Shown piece after piece: positions 23,639 to 33,150 of a stretch of DNA of 64,000 nt. The position numbers and the translations under genes were made by a program. The notes under the pieces are model-generated. The model did not search any database. It had not been told where the DNA came from and worked only from the letters and a program-made list of their open reading frames with translations. Each line of letters opens with the position of its first letter. Position 1 is the first letter of the stretch. Source of the DNA: Pseudooceanicola sediminis (GTDB taxonomy: Bacteria; Pseudomonadota; Alphaproteobacteria; Rhodobacterales; Rhodobacteraceae); contig NZ_QWJJ01000004.1 in the NCBI RefSeq assembly GCF_003575965.1, positions 124,001 to 188,000 of the forward strand, given 5' to 3'.

Positions 23639-26600
23639 CTAGCCAAGGGCGCGCCTCAGCACCTCCGACAACTCGGCGGGGGAACAGGGCTTGGCGATGA
23701 CCGCACCGGGCACCGAATGATAACTGTCCTTGCCGATGCCGGAATAGCCCGACATGTAGACGATCGGCAGCATGATCCCGAGCGCCCGCATCCGTTCGGC
23801 CAGTTGATAGCCCCCGACACCACCCGGCATCACGATATCCGTCAACAGCAGATCAAACGTCACCCCGTCTTGCAGCAGGGTCAGGGCATCCTTGCCCGAG
23901 GGCGCCGACACGATCTTGTAGCCCAGCGATTTCAGAACCTCGGACAGCATCAGCAGCAGGTCCGGCTGATCCTCGACGATCAGGATCGTCTCGCCCTTGC
24001 CCATGTGCACGGTGGATGCCGTCGCACCCGGTGTCGCATCCTCGATCTGTTCGCCCATCGGCAGATATACCGTGATGCGGCACCCCTCGCCCAATCTGCT
24101 CAGAACATCCATCCAGCCGTCGGACTGATCGGCAAAACCATACACCATGGCCAGGCCCAGCCCCGTACCCTTTCGCGCGGACTTGGTGGTGAAAAACGGG
24201 TCGGTCGCGCGTTCACGCACCTCCGGTGACATGCCCGGGCCGTCATCCTGAACGGAAATCGCCACCAGCGGGCGGCCATTGATCCCCAGGTCATCCGTCA
24301 CCACCGCACTGACGTGGATCGACCCTGCCGACCCATCCTGCACCAGCGCGTCGCGGCTGTTCAGGCACAGGTTCAACAGCGCATTTTCCAGCTGACTGGG
24401 ATCGCAGCAGACCTGCAAGGTCGGGGAAACCTCGTCAAAATGCAGTGTCACCGACCGCTCCAGCACCGGCTCAACCAGTTGTCGCAGATCCGCGAAAACG
24501 TCCTTCAGCGTCACCGACCGCCGCTTGCCCGGTTGCCGCTTGGCAAAGGTCAGCAACCGCGTGGTCAGTTCCGCACCGCGCCGCACCGACCCCAGGCTGG
24601 TCCGCAGATACCTGCGCCCGTCATCGTCCGTCCGCTCCATTGCCAGCTCGGTCGCGTATTCGATCGTCCCCAGGATATTGTTGAAATCATGCGCCACGCC
24701 CCCGGTCAGCTGGCCAAGCGCATCCAGCCGGCTGGCGCGTTCCGCCATGCGCCGGGCGCTTTCCTGATCGGTGATATCCTCCAGCACGATGACCGACGAC
24801 AGCTCGGGCTGCGACGGGTCGTTGACGGGCGAGGACGAGACATGCACATGAATCGGATCCGCCCCGGCCGCGGTGGTCAGCACGGCCTTTTCGCCTTTCA
24901 GCACGGCCCCCGACAGGGCCCTGCGCACCGGGTCGCTCGACGCTTCCAGCGGCGACAGATCATAGGGATCCAGGAAACTGATGTTGTCGGGCCATTCCGC
25001 CGGCCAGATCTGGTTCGGCAGTTGCAGCATGTGGATTGCACCCGGATTGGCGGTATCGATCCGGCCGTCCCTGTTCAGCGCCAGGATACCGCTGCGGGCG
25101 GTGTTCAGGATCGCGCCAAACCGGTTCGACAGGCTTTCCATGCGGCGCGCGTGGATCACCGCCACCCGGCGCGCGCGCAGGATCAGCACGACAAACCCCA
25201 GGGCGCCCAGCACGAAGATGGTGCCGATGATCACCTGCGCCAGCCAGATCCGGCTGGCGGTCCAGAACGTCGGCGCGGCCAGCCATCGGTTGCGCAGGTT
25301 CTGGTATTCCTCCGATGACAGGTACCCCGGGATCACCGCGTTGAGGTTCTCACGGATCGACGACAGGCCAGGACGCAGGGCGATCGCGCGCTCGGTCCGG
25401 GTAAAGGGCGGCTGTACCGCCTCGATCTGCTCGCTGCTGCCGTCCACCTCGGCCAGGCGCTCCATCGTCTGCGTCGCATACAGCACCGCAGACACCTCTC
25501 CCGAAAGCAGGCTCGCCAGCATGTCCTCGGCGTTCTCGAAGATCACAAGGTCCAGGCCCTCCTGGCGCATGGCCACCTGTCGCGCCCAGTTGTTCGCCGC
25601 CACGCCGACCCGCTTGCCCACCAGATCCGGCAACGCCGAGATCCCCGCGCTCTCGCCGCGCCGCATGAAGATCGAATACGGCGATTGCTGCATCGGGATG
25701 GTGAAATCCATCACCGCGCGCTTTTCGTCCGTGATGCTCAGCGGCGGCAGCATGTCGTAGGTGCCCTGCGCCGGGCCGCGTGCCCATTCGTTGGTGGTGA
25801 TCTGGCGAAAATTCAGCGTCAGACCGGTCCGCTGCGCCAGATCGCGCAGCGCCTCGACGCCGTAGCCGGTGAATTCTCCGGTATCGGTGATAATCTGATA
25901 GGGCGGAAAATTCGTCACCCCCACGTTCAGCACATCCGGCACAGATGCCGGACGCAACACGTTCCAGCTTGTCAGCACCCTCTCCAGGTCGCCATCGGCC
26001 TTGAGCTGTGCAATCGCCGCATTGATCGGCGGCAAAAGATCGGGCCGTCCCGGGGCCACCGCGACATAGATCTCATGCCGCTCCAGCGCCGCACCCGATA
26101 TCTTGACGCGATAATCCAACCGGGTGCTGCGCAGCAGGTCGGTCGCCTGCTTGAACGATGTCACGACCCCGTCCAGCTGCCCGGTGACCAGCGCCCCGAA
26201 TGCCCCGTAGGCGTCTTCGAAAATCGTCACGTCTGCGCCGCTTCCAGCCACGGCGGCAGGCGGGCGCAAGACCGACGTGATGACCCCGATCGACTGACCG
26301 CGCATGTTTTCGCTCGTCAGGGTCACTTCGGGGTCGTTGCGCACGAACAGGTAAACCCCCGCCTCCGCGATCGGATCCGACAGCAGGCTGTCCCCAAGGA
26401 CCGGCAGGTCCGGCACACCGACCCTCATATCCGTCTCGCCCGTTCCAACCGATCGGAGCGCCTCGTAAATGCTGTCGTATTCCCGGTAATCGATCCGCAG
26501 CCCTGCGGCCTCGCCGATCAGGCGCGTCAGGTCCGCGTAATACCCGGTCAGCGATCCGTCCGGTGCGGCCTCGTACCGCCCGGCAAAGGGCGACCACGGC

Positions 26601-26701
26601 ACTGTCGCCTGCCCGGCACTGCCGGCCCCCTGGGCATGGACTGTGGCTGGACCCGCCAGGCACCCGATGAGACTGACAATAAGACGAAGTCCTCGGACCA
26701 T
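23639..26701 (-). CDS. Hybrid sensor histidine kinase with two periplasmic venus-flytrap domains
   Basis: The 1020-residue protein has a signal peptide (1-23), two tandem SBP_bac_3-type domains (about 30-250 and 256-475), one membrane helix (484-510) and a PAS-like region (about 520-645). The kinase follows: His671 in GGVAHDFNNILG, an ATPase domain with N box NALLNLCLNSRDA and G boxes DDGPGM and GTGLGLAMVYG, and a C-terminal receiver domain with Asp955 in LLLTDIVMPGG and acidic E910-D911. It should sense a small molecule in the periplasm and pass phosphate to its own receiver. No separate response regulator is adjacent. It is convergent with the Liv operon, so the two may share a ligand theme, but that is inference. 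The two-flytrap arrangement recalls BvgS. Confidence 0.92.
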   Translation of the reverse strand: MVRGLRLIVSLIGCLAGPATVHAQGAGSAGQATVPWSPFAGRYEAAPDGSLTGYYADLTRLIGEAAGLRIDYREYDSIYEALRSVGTGETDMRVGVPDLPVLGDSLLSDPIAEAGVYLFVRNDPEVTLTSENMRGQSIGVITSVLRPPAAVAGSGADVTIFEDAYGAFGALVTGQLDGVVTSFKQATDLLRSTRLDYRVKISGAALERHEIYVAVAPGRPDLLPPINAAIAQLKADGDLERVLTSWNVLRPASVPDVLNVGVTNFPPYQIITDTGEFTGYGVEALRDLAQRTGLTLNFRQITTNEWARGPAQGTYDMLPPLSITDEKRAVMDFTIPMQQSPYSIFMRRGESAGISALPDLVGKRVGVAANNWARQVAMRQEGLDLVIFENAEDMLASLLSGEVSAVLYATQTMERLAEVDGSSEQIEAVQPPFTRTERAIALRPGLSSIRENLNAVIPGYLSSEEYQNLRNRWLAAPTFWTASRIWLAQVIIGTIFVLGALGFVVLILRARRVAVIHARRMESLSNRFGAILNTARSGILALNRDGRIDTANPGAIHMLQLPNQIWPAEWPDNISFLDPYDLSPLEASSDPVRRALSGAVLKGEKAVLTTAAGADPIHVHVSSSPVNDPSQPELSSVIVLEDITDQESARRMAERASRLDALGQLTGGVAHDFNNILGTIEYATELAMERTDDDGRRYLRTSLGSVRRGAELTTRLLTFAKRQPGKRRSVTLKDVFADLRQLVEPVLERSVTLHFDEVSPTLQVCCDPSQLENALLNLCLNSRDALVQDGSAGSIHVSAVVTDDLGINGRPLVAISVQDDGPGMSPEVRERATDPFFTTKSARKGTGLGLAMVYGFADQSDGWMDVLSRLGEGCRITVYLPMGEQIEDATPGATASTVHMGKGETILIVEDQPDLLLMLSEVLKSLGYKIVSAPSGKDALTLLQDGVTFDLLLTDIVMPGGVGGYQLAERMRALGIMLPIVYMSGYSGIGKDSYHSVPGAVIAKPCSPAELSEVLRRALG

Positions 26702-26826
26702 GCGGGCACCAACTATAACAGACGTCAGAGATCTACCTTAGGACAAAGAACAGACTGTAAACAACCGCAAAGGGAAACCTTCGACATTCCGCAACCACGC
26801 AACGAACCGACCGACCGCACAACACG

Positions 26827-26860
26827 AAAACCCGCCGGACGGCACGAAGGCCCCGGCGGG
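26827..26860 (-). terminator. Terminator of the nrdJ transcription unit
   Basis: Stem CCCGCCGG (26831-26838) pairs with CCGGCGGG (26853-26860); on the minus strand it is followed by TTTTCG. It lies 53 bp after the small gene that follows nrdJ. Confidence 0.75.
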
Positions 26861-26912
26861 TCAGGATCGAACAGCTTTCAAACGGGCGCGAGGGACCTGC
26901 CGGCCCGCCCCG

Positions 26913-27158
26913 TCAGTTCAGCGCCATTTCATGCGTCGTCATCAGCGTAACCTTGGTGGCGCAGCCGTGCATACGGATCTCTGTCACGTCAACGGCATGA
27001 CGATCCAGCGCCCCGCCATGCAGCTCCATCGATGCGCCGTTGGCGGCCCCATCCAGAAAACACGTCAGGGCATCGCCGGCCAGCTCCGCCTCGATCCCGC
27101 CGGGGATCTGGCGCACGTCGGCAGGGGTGATCGCCTGGGTTCCGATTATCAACTGCAT
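26913..27158 (-). CDS. Small hypothetical protein downstream of nrdJ
   Basis: An 81-residue protein beginning MQLIIGTQAITPADVRQIP and ending HGCATKVTLMTTHEMALN. I do not recognise a family. It is soluble in appearance, mildly acidic, with one Cys in the middle and one near the end. It follows nrdJ by 112 bp on the same strand and precedes a terminator, so it is probably transcribed with nrdJ. The start at 27158 is chosen because the region upstream lies in a different frame over the nrdJ 3' end; a GAGG sits about 12 bp upstream, which is a little far. Confidence 0.55.
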   Translation of the reverse strand: MQLIIGTQAITPADVRQIPGGIEAELAGDALTCFLDGAANGASMELHGGALDRHAVDVTEIRMHGCATKVTLMTTHEMALN

Positions 27159-27270
27159 TTCTGAAAGTATCCTCAAGGTATTGTTTTTATTATTGGTTTC
27201 TTTTGCGTGGCCCGCCGTTTCGGCAACGGGCCACGCGATGACCTGGCTGTCACGGCCTGCGGCAGCGGGC

Positions 27271-30200
27271 TCAGCTGCACCCAGACGTGCCGCCACAGGT
27301 GTTGCACTTCATGCAGGTCCCGTTGCGCACCAGGGTATAGTTGCCACATTCGCCACAGGCTTCGCCTTCATAGCCCTGCATCTTGGCCTTGACGCGGGCA
27401 TCCATGCTGACGGCCCCGCTGCTGATCGCCGTGGTCGAGGTCGCCATCGTGCTCGTGCTGACCGCGACGGCGGCCTGTGCCGCCCCGCTGCTGCGGGGCG
27501 CCAGGCTGACGACATCGCCCAGTCCGCCGCCGTTCAGCACCATCAGCTCCTGCGGCAGCCGCTTGCGCAGATACCCGGTGGAACTGATCTGCTTCAGCAC
27601 CTCCAGCGACTTGGTCGCGGCCGCCTCGCTCATTTCCTTGACGTTGTTCACGCCTTCCTCGACGCCCTTGCCAAGGTCATCAAAGCTCGCGCCCTGCGGT
27701 TTGACATGGGCCAGGTCGGTGCGATCCAGATAGCTGACCGCCAGTTCGCGGAAGATGTAGTCGAGGATCGAGGTCGCGTTCTTGATGGAATCGTTGCCCT
27801 GCACCATGCCCGCAGGCTCGAACTTGGTGAAGGTGAAGGCGTCGACGAACTCCTCCAGCGGGACGCCGTACTGCAGGCCCACCGAAACGGCGATGGCAAA
27901 GTTGTTCATCATGGCGCGGAACCCCGCACCTTCCTTGTGCATGTCGATGAAGATCTCGCCCAGGTTGCCGTCTTCATATTCGCCGGTGCGCAGATACACC
28001 TTGTGACCGCCGACGATGGCCTTCTGGGTATAGCCCTTGCGGCGCTCGGGCATCTTCTCGCGGCCGCGGGCAACCTCCTTGACGATGACCTTCTCGATGA
28101 TCTTTTCCGCCAGGACGGCCGCCTTCTGCTGTGGCGTGCCGGTCTCCAGCATTTCCGCGGCCTCGTCGTCGTCCTCGACCAGCGCGGCAGCCAGCGGCTG
28201 GCTCAGCTTGGACCCGTCGCGGTACAGCGCGTTTGCCTTGATCCCCAGCGACCAGCTCAACTCGTACGCCGCCTTGCAGTCTTCGATGGTGGCATCGTTC
28301 GGCATGTTGATGGTCTTGGAGATCGCGCCCGAGATGAACGATTGCGCCGCCGCCATCATGGTGATGTGGCTGTTGACCGACAGATAGCGCTTGCCCTTCT
28401 TGCCGCAGGGGTTGGCGCAGTCAAAGATCGACAGGTGCTCGTCCTTCAGATGCGGCGCGCCTTCCAGGGTCATCGTGCCGCAAACGTGGTCGTTCGCCGC
28501 CTCGATGTCCTTGCGGGTAAAGCCCAGGTGCCGCAGCAAATCAAAGCTGGGGTCGTTCAGCTTGGCCGCCGGAATGCCCAGGGTCTGCTTGCAGAACTCT
28601 TCGCCCAGCGTCCACTGGTTGAACACGAACCGGATGTCAAAGGCACCTTGCAGCGCGGCATCGACCTTTTCCAGCTCGCGCGGGCCGAAACCGTGGCCGA
28701 TCAGCGACGTATGGTTGATCGCGGGGCAATTGCCTAGCGAAGCATGACCGACGGCATAGGCGATGATTTCCTCGATCTGCGCCGGCCCATAGCCCAGCTT
28801 TTCCAGTGCGCCGGGCACCGAACGGTTGATGATCTTGAAATAGCCGCCGCCTGCCAGCTTCTTGAACTTGACCAGGGCAAAGTCGGGCTCGATCCCCGTC
28901 GTGTCGCAATCCATCACCAGGCCGATGGTGCCTGTGGGCGCGATCACCGTGGTTTGCGCATTGCGGTACCCATGGGCCTCGCCCAGGCGCACGGCCTCGT
29001 CCCACGCGGTCATCGCCAGCTGGGTCAGCGCAGGATCGGGGCAATTCGTCAGGTCCAGCGGCACCGGCTTGATCGCCAGCCCCTCGTAGCCCTCGGTCGC
29101 GCCATAGGCTGCGTTGCGGTGATTGCGCATGACGCGCTGCATGTGCTTGGCGTTGCGCGCATAGCCCGAAAACGGGCCCAGCTCTCCGGCCACTTCGGCA
29201 CTGGTGGCATAGGCGACGCCGGTCATGATCGCGCTCAGCGCGCCGCACAGCGCGCGCCCCTCGTCGCTGTCATAGGAATAGCCCATGTTCATCAGCAACC
29301 CGCCGATGTTCGCATAGCCCAGACCCAGGGTGCGGAAATCATACGACAATTGCGCGATTTCCTTGGACGGGAACTGTGCCATGGTCACGCTGATTTCCAG
29401 CGTCAGCGTCCACAGACGCGTCGCCTGCATGTAATCGTCGACCTGGAACGCGCCGTCCTTGAGAAAGGTCAGCAGGTTCATCGACGCCAGGTTGCACGCC
29501 GTGTCGTCCAGGAACATGTATTCCGAACAAGGGTTCGACCCGCGGATCGCGCCGTCTTCGGGGCAGGTGTGCCAGGCGTTGACGGTGTCGTGGTACTGGA
29601 TGCCCGGATCGGCACAGGCCCAGGCCGCATGGCCGATGTCTTCCCACAGGTCGCGCGCCTTGATGGTCTTGGCCACGCCGCCATCGGTACGCCGGATCAG
29701 CTCCCAGTCGGCATCGTCCTTGACGGCCTTCAGAAACGCATCCGTCACCCGGACCGAGTTGTTGGAGTTCTGGCCCGAAACGCTGGCATAGGCCTCGCTG
29801 TCCCAGTCGGTGTCGTAGGTCGGGAATTCGATGCTGGTATAGCCCTGCCTGGCATAATCCAGCACGCGCTTGATGTAGGTCTCGGGGATCGCGGTCTTCT
29901 TGCTGTCGCGGATCGCATCCTTCAGCGAAGGGTTCTTGGACGGGTCGACCGCGTCCTCCGTGCTGCCGTCCCACTGACGGATCGCGCCGAAGATCGCGTT
30001 CAGCTTCTGCTCGTGCATTTTCGAACCGGCGACGATCGAGGCAACCTTCTGCTCCTCTTTCACCTTCCAGTTGATGTATTCCTGAACGTCCGGGTGATCG
30101 GCGTCGACGATCACCATCTTGGCCGCGCGGCGCGTCGTGCCGCCCGACTTGATCGCGCCCGCCGCGCGGTCACCGATCTTGAGGAACCCCATCAGGCCGC

Positions 30201-30933
30201 TCGACTTGCCGCCACCCGACAGCTTTTCGTCCGCGGCCCGCAGGCTGGAAAAGTTGGTGCCGGTGCCCGATCCGTATTTGAACAGCCGCGCCTCACGCAC
30301 CCACAGGTCCATGATGCCGCCGTCGCCCACCAGGTCATCCTTGACCGACTGGATAAAGCAGGCGTGCGGTTGCGGATGTTCATAGGCCGAGGACGATTTC
30401 GTCAGCTTGCCGGTCTTGTAATCGACATAGTAGTGGCCCTGCCCCGGACCATCGATGCCATAGGCCCAGTGCAGCCCGGTGTTGAACCACTGCGGGCTGT
30501 TCGGCGCGCCCTTCTGGGTCGCCAGCATGAAACGCATTTCGTCGAAATAGGCCTGTGCGTCGGCTTCGGAGGTGAAATAGCCGCCCTTCCAGCCCCAGTA
30601 GGTCCAGGCACCCGCCAGCCGGTCGAACACCTGCTTGGAGGAAGTCTCGCCGCCAAACGTCACATCGTCATGCGCCGGCACCGACCGCCACAGGAACTCG
30701 GGCACACCTTTTTCACGCACGCGCTTGGTCTCGCTCGGCACGCCGGCCTTGCGGAAATATTTCTGGGCAATCACATCGCTGGCCACCTGGCTCCAGCTTT
30801 GCGGCACTTCCAGATCGGCCAGCCTGAAGACGACCGTCCCGTCCGGGTTGCGGATCTCGGACGTGGTCGTGACGAAATTGATACCCGCGTAGGCATCTTT
30901 TCCCTGCGTCGTGAACGTGCGGTCGATCTTCAT
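27271..30933 (-). CDS. nrdJ: Adenosylcobalamin-dependent (class II) ribonucleotide reductase
   Basis: The 1220-residue protein is the large class II ribonucleotide reductase, which makes deoxyribonucleotides using coenzyme B12. Recognisable parts are the N-terminal [20 protein letters not shown], the [12 protein letters not shown] segment, [24 protein letters not shown] with the active-site NPCSE, the [19 protein letters not shown] segment, and a C-terminal zinc-ribbon-like tail with [23 protein letters not shown], whose cysteines include the shuttle pair. The enzyme needs cobalamin but not oxygen, useful in variable oxygen. An NrdR operator pair upstream indicates repression when dATP is high. 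No intein or frameshift was seen. It forms a unit with the 81-residue gene downstream. Confidence 0.95.
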   Translation of the reverse strand: MKIDRTFTTQGKDAYAGINFVTTTSEIRNPDGTVVFRLADLEVPQSWSQVASDVIAQKYFRKAGVPSETKRVREKGVPEFLWRSVPAHDDVTFGGETSSKQVFDRLAGAWTYWGWKGGYFTSEADAQAYFDEMRFMLATQKGAPNSPQWFNTGLHWAYGIDGPGQGHYYVDYKTGKLTKSSSAYEHPQPHACFIQSVKDDLVGDGGIMDLWVREARLFKYGSGTGTNFSSLRAADEKLSGGGKSSGLMGFLKIGDRAAGAIKSGGTTRRAAKMVIVDADHPDVQEYINWKVKEEQKVASIVAGSKMHEQKLNAIFGAIRQWDGSTEDAVDPSKNPSLKDAIRDSKKTAIPETYIKRVLDYARQGYTSIEFPTYDTDWDSEAYASVSGQNSNNSVRVTDAFLKAVKDDADWELIRRTDGGVAKTIKARDLWEDIGHAAWACADPGIQYHDTVNAWHTCPEDGAIRGSNPCSEYMFLDDTACNLASMNLLTFLKDGAFQVDDYMQATRLWTLTLEISVTMAQFPSKEIAQLSYDFRTLGLGYANIGGLLMNMGYSYDSDEGRALCGALSAIMTGVAYATSAEVAGELGPFSGYARNAKHMQRVMRNHRNAAYGATEGYEGLAIKPVPLDLTNCPDPALTQLAMTAWDEAVRLGEAHGYRNAQTTVIAPTGTIGLVMDCDTTGIEPDFALVKFKKLAGGGYFKIINRSVPGALEKLGYGPAQIEEIIAYAVGHASLGNCPAINHTSLIGHGFGPRELEKVDAALQGAFDIRFVFNQWTLGEEFCKQTLGIPAAKLNDPSFDLLRHLGFTRKDIEAANDHVCGTMTLEGAPHLKDEHLSIFDCANPCGKKGKRYLSVNSHITMMAAAQSFISGAISKTINMPNDATIEDCKAAYELSWSLGIKANALYRDGSKLSQPLAAALVEDDDEAAEMLETGTPQQKAAVLAEKIIEKVIVKEVARGREKMPERRKGYTQKAIVGGHKVYLRTGEYEDGNLGEIFIDMHKEGAGFRAMMNNFAIAVSVGLQYGVPLEEFVDAFTFTKFEPAGMVQGNDSIKNATSILDYIFRELAVSYLDRTDLAHVKPQGASFDDLGKGVEEGVNNVKEMSEAAATKSLEVLKQISSTGYLRKRLPQELMVLNGGGLGDVVSLAPRSSGAAQAAVAVSTSTMATSTTAISSGAVSMDARVKAKMQGYEGEACGECGNYTLVRNGTCMKCNTCGGTSGCS

Positions 30934-31129
30934 GTGATGTGCCTCATCGAATTAGCTTTTCGCCTGAATGTCCGAGCCGTGGCGCACGGTCTTCTGCGCG
31001 CGGGTCCGGTTCACCCCACCAATGCCGTCGGTTTCCGGGCACAAAGAAGCCATGGCCTGCGTTGCGCGGCCCGTCATCGCCGGGGGTCCGGCGAATGCTC
31101 TTATGTCTCTGTTCTTTGTGCCGTCGAGG

Positions 31130-31176
31130 CCACTAGATCTAGTGGACACCCCGCCTGCCGCAACAATTTGGTGTAT
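31130..31176. promoter_or_regulatory. NrdR operator pair of nrdJ
   Basis: CCACTAGATCTAGTGG (31130-31145) is a perfect 16-bp palindrome that fits the NrdR box consensus acaCwAtATaTwGtgt at 12 positions. CAACAATTTGGTGTAT (31161-31176) fits at 10. Their centres are 31 bp apart, three helical turns, as in known NrdR operators. The second box overlaps the candidate -10 element. Confidence 0.75.
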
Positions 31177-31330
31177 TTTTCCGGCGTCGGTCAACACAAC
31201 TTGGACGGAAAAAAGTGAATCTTTGCGGTTGACGGAAATACTCACAGCGGCTGGTAAATCGCACCGATTCTCCGGTGGATTATTCCACACGTAAAAAGCC
31301 TTGCGTTTCAGACGATTTGGCCCGCGCATT

Positions 31331-31459
31331 CAGGTATTACCTGAAGTTGTCCACAACGCCTTGTGGACAGGCATGTGCCATTTTTTGTGACATGGCGGCA
31401 CCATATGCCTTGGGTGCAACACCCGTATGACACAACATATGGTAGGGAAATGTCCCACC
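31331..31459. repeat. Cluster of five short inverted repeats, with two DnaA-box-like sites
   Basis: In order: CAGGTA-T-TACCTG (31331-31343); TGTCCACAA-CGCC-TTGTGGACA (31348-31369); GTGCC...GGCAC (31375-31401); CCATATG...CATATGG (31401-31442) enclosing GGGT-GCAAC-ACCC (31412-31424); GGGA-AATG-TCCC within a longer GGT...ACC dyad (31441-31459). The second holds TTGTCCACA and, inverted, CTGTCCACA, each near the DnaA box TTATCCACA. Function unknown. Confidence 0.6.
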
Positions 31460-31504
31460 ATCGCCGCAGCCAGAGAATCGCCTATGGCTGCGGCAGCGGC
31501 CTGT

Positions 31505-32062
31505 TCAGCGTGCCATGCGCCGCAAAGTGCCGTCCCGCAGCACGATCTGGTGCACCAGCGCCGTCGCCACATGACCCGCGATCAGCACCAGAAAAGCCCA
31601 GGCCAGCACCCCGTGCGCGGCATTGCCAAGACCCACCATCCAGGTGATCTCCTCGGCCCGGGGCGCGAATATCTCGAACCCCCAGGGCGCAAAGGCGCGG
31701 CTGTTGCCATAGGCCCGCAGCAACGCCAGCAGCGGCACGATCACCATCAACGCATAAAGCACCAGGTGACCGACGCGCGCGGCCAGCCCGACCACCCCCG
31801 CCCCGTGTCCGGGCCGGTGTCCGCGGTTCAGCAGCGCCCACAGCACGCGCAGCCCGACCAGAGTGAAAATCGCCAGGCCGACCGGCTGGTGCAATCCGAC
31901 AAAGAACCCCGCCAGCGGCACCCGCCCCAGGATCAGCTTTACCGCCATGCCCAGGAACTGCCACAGAATCAGCATCGCCAGCCCCCAATGCAGGGCGCGG
32001 CTGATCCGCCCATAGGTCTGGGTCGTGTCCATCCAGCCCACGCGGGGCCTGTCGTTGTTCAT
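31505..32062 (-). CDS. Cytochrome b561 family protein
   Basis: The 185-residue protein has four hydrophobic segments and the histidines expected for two b-type haems: SRALHWGLAML (helix 1), VGLHQPVGLAIF (helix 2), RVGHLVLYALMVIVPLLAL (helix 3) and NAAHGVLAWAFLVLIAGHVATALVHQ (helix 4). Members transfer electrons from the quinone pool, for example in superoxide removal (CybB). The start at 32062 has AGGAG seven bases upstream; the open frame to 32218 would add an arginine-rich tail without family match. It is transcribed alone, with tRNA-Pro upstream on the same strand. Confidence 0.88.
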   Translation of the reverse strand: MNNDRPRVGWMDTTQTYGRISRALHWGLAMLILWQFLGMAVKLILGRVPLAGFFVGLHQPVGLAIFTLVGLRVLWALLNRGHRPGHGAGVVGLAARVGHLVLYALMVIVPLLALLRAYGNSRAFAPWGFEIFAPRAEEITWMVGLGNAAHGVLAWAFLVLIAGHVATALVHQIVLRDGTLRRMAR

Positions 32063-32265
32063 GATTGTCTCCTGCCCGGCCTGCGCGGGTCGTTCTGGCT
32101 CTGTGCTGGCTGGGCGGCAAACCTGGCTGTCACGGCGATATTGCCGCACCGCGGCGCAGCGGCAAGCCAAAGCTGCTGAACATCGCGTGATCGCACCACT
32201 TGTCAAACGCGCCAACACCCGGCGAAAGATCCACCGGGGTCACAGGTCTCAACAAGGCTGAAAAA

Positions 32266-32342
32266 TGGTCGGGGCGGAGAGATTCGAACTCCCGACCCTC
32301 TGTTCCCAAAACAGATGCGCTACCAGGCTGCGCTACGCCCCG
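32266..32342 (-). tRNA. tRNA-Pro (TGG)
   Basis: On the minus strand a 77-nt cloverleaf has acceptor CGGGGCG/CGCCCCG, discriminator A and encoded CCA. The D arm has GCGCAGCCTGGTAGCGC, the anticodon stem TCTGT/ACAGA encloses TTTGGGA (anticodon TGG), and the T loop is TTCGAAT. A TAGAGA hexamer (complement of 32354-32359) lies 11 bp upstream as a possible -10. Confidence 0.97.
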
Positions 32343-32499
32343 AACCGAGGTCGTCTCTAGCGAAGCCGCGACGGTTTGAAAAGCCCAAAGCGCAGGTTTT
32401 GCACAGCAACTTTATCGCGGCCTTGCCGCCACGGCCCCGCAGCCCCCCGATCGCCCGCCCGCAATCGGATGCGAGGACCCGCCGACACGGCGCGCACAC

Positions 32500-33006
32500 T
32501 CACTCCTCCGCGTCGGCGTCACACCGCCAGGCCGCCAGATCAGGCGCAATCGCCGGGTGCCGCATCTGGCTGCCCACATCCAACCCCATCCGTTCGGCCA
32601 GCCCGCCGTTGATCTCCAGCACGTACAGCACGTTTGCCCCCCCGCTCAGCGGGGTGTCGTCCTGCGGCTTTGCCATGCGCTGGATCGCCGTGACCTCGCC
32701 CGCCGGGTTCATGAAGATCATGTCCAACGGGATCAGCGTGTTCCGCATCCAGAAACTGGCGACCTGCGGGCGGTCATAGATGAACAGCATCCCGGCACCG
32801 CTCGACATTTCCTCGCGAAACATCAGCCCCTTTGAACGCTCTGCCGCATCATCCGCGATTTCCACGCGAAACCGCGCGCTGCCCCAGTCGCCGCGAAGTT
32901 CGACACTGTCCTGACGACAGCTCTGGGCACTGGCCGCCACGGCTGCCATCGGCGCGACGAATCCGAAACAGAGACTGGCAAGGGCGATGGGTAGGTGTCG
33001 CATCAT
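32500..33006 (-). CDS. DUF192 family exported protein
   Basis: The 168-residue protein has a signal peptide (MMRHLPIALASLCFGFVAPMAAVAA) followed by the DUF192 domain: RFRVEIADDAAERSKGLMFRE, GAGMLFIYDRPQVASFWMRNTLIPLDMIFM and VLYVLEINGGLAERMGLDVG. These are conserved small beta-barrel proteins of unknown biochemical role, exported in this case. GAGGAA lies just upstream of two adjacent ATG codons (33006 and 33003); either may be used. Confidence 0.9.
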   Translation of the reverse strand: MMRHLPIALASLCFGFVAPMAAVAASAQSCRQDSVELRGDWGSARFRVEIADDAAERSKGLMFREEMSSGAGMLFIYDRPQVASFWMRNTLIPLDMIFMNPAGEVTAIQRMAKPQDDTPLSGGANVLYVLEINGGLAERMGLDVGSQMRHPAIAPDLAAWRCDADAEE

Positions 33007-33150
33007 CAGTGTTCCTCTTGGGTCGACCACATCTTTCGCACGCGCGCAGCAGGCGCCGGATGATCTTTCCGGCGCCCGCTGCGCGTGACCATGATATCCG
33101 ACCCCACAATATGGGCCAGTGGGCAGGCCCGGCAACCGCCGGGCCCCTGC

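Larger units (their letters stand above)
30934..31504. other. 571-bp gene-free region upstream of nrdJ
   Basis: The region separates the nrdJ start from the 3' end of the cytochrome b561 gene. It contains the NrdR boxes (31130-31176), a candidate -35 TTGACC (complement of 31189-31194) with a weak -10 overlapping the second NrdR box, and a cluster of inverted repeats at 31331-31459. No conserved B12-box (cobalamin riboswitch) sequence was recognised on either strand. The leader between the promoter and the start codon would be about 220 bp. Confidence 0.6.

Noticed and set aside
31331-31459. Chromosome dimer resolution (dif) site or ParB (parS) site
   Set aside because: The dyads do not match the known dif 11-6-11 pattern or the TGTTTCACGTGAAACA parS consensus.
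30934-31504. Cobalamin riboswitch in front of the B12-dependent reductase gene
   Set aside because: No B12-box or the expected helices were recognised on the minus strand. Riboswitches usually repress B12-independent enzymes rather than this one.
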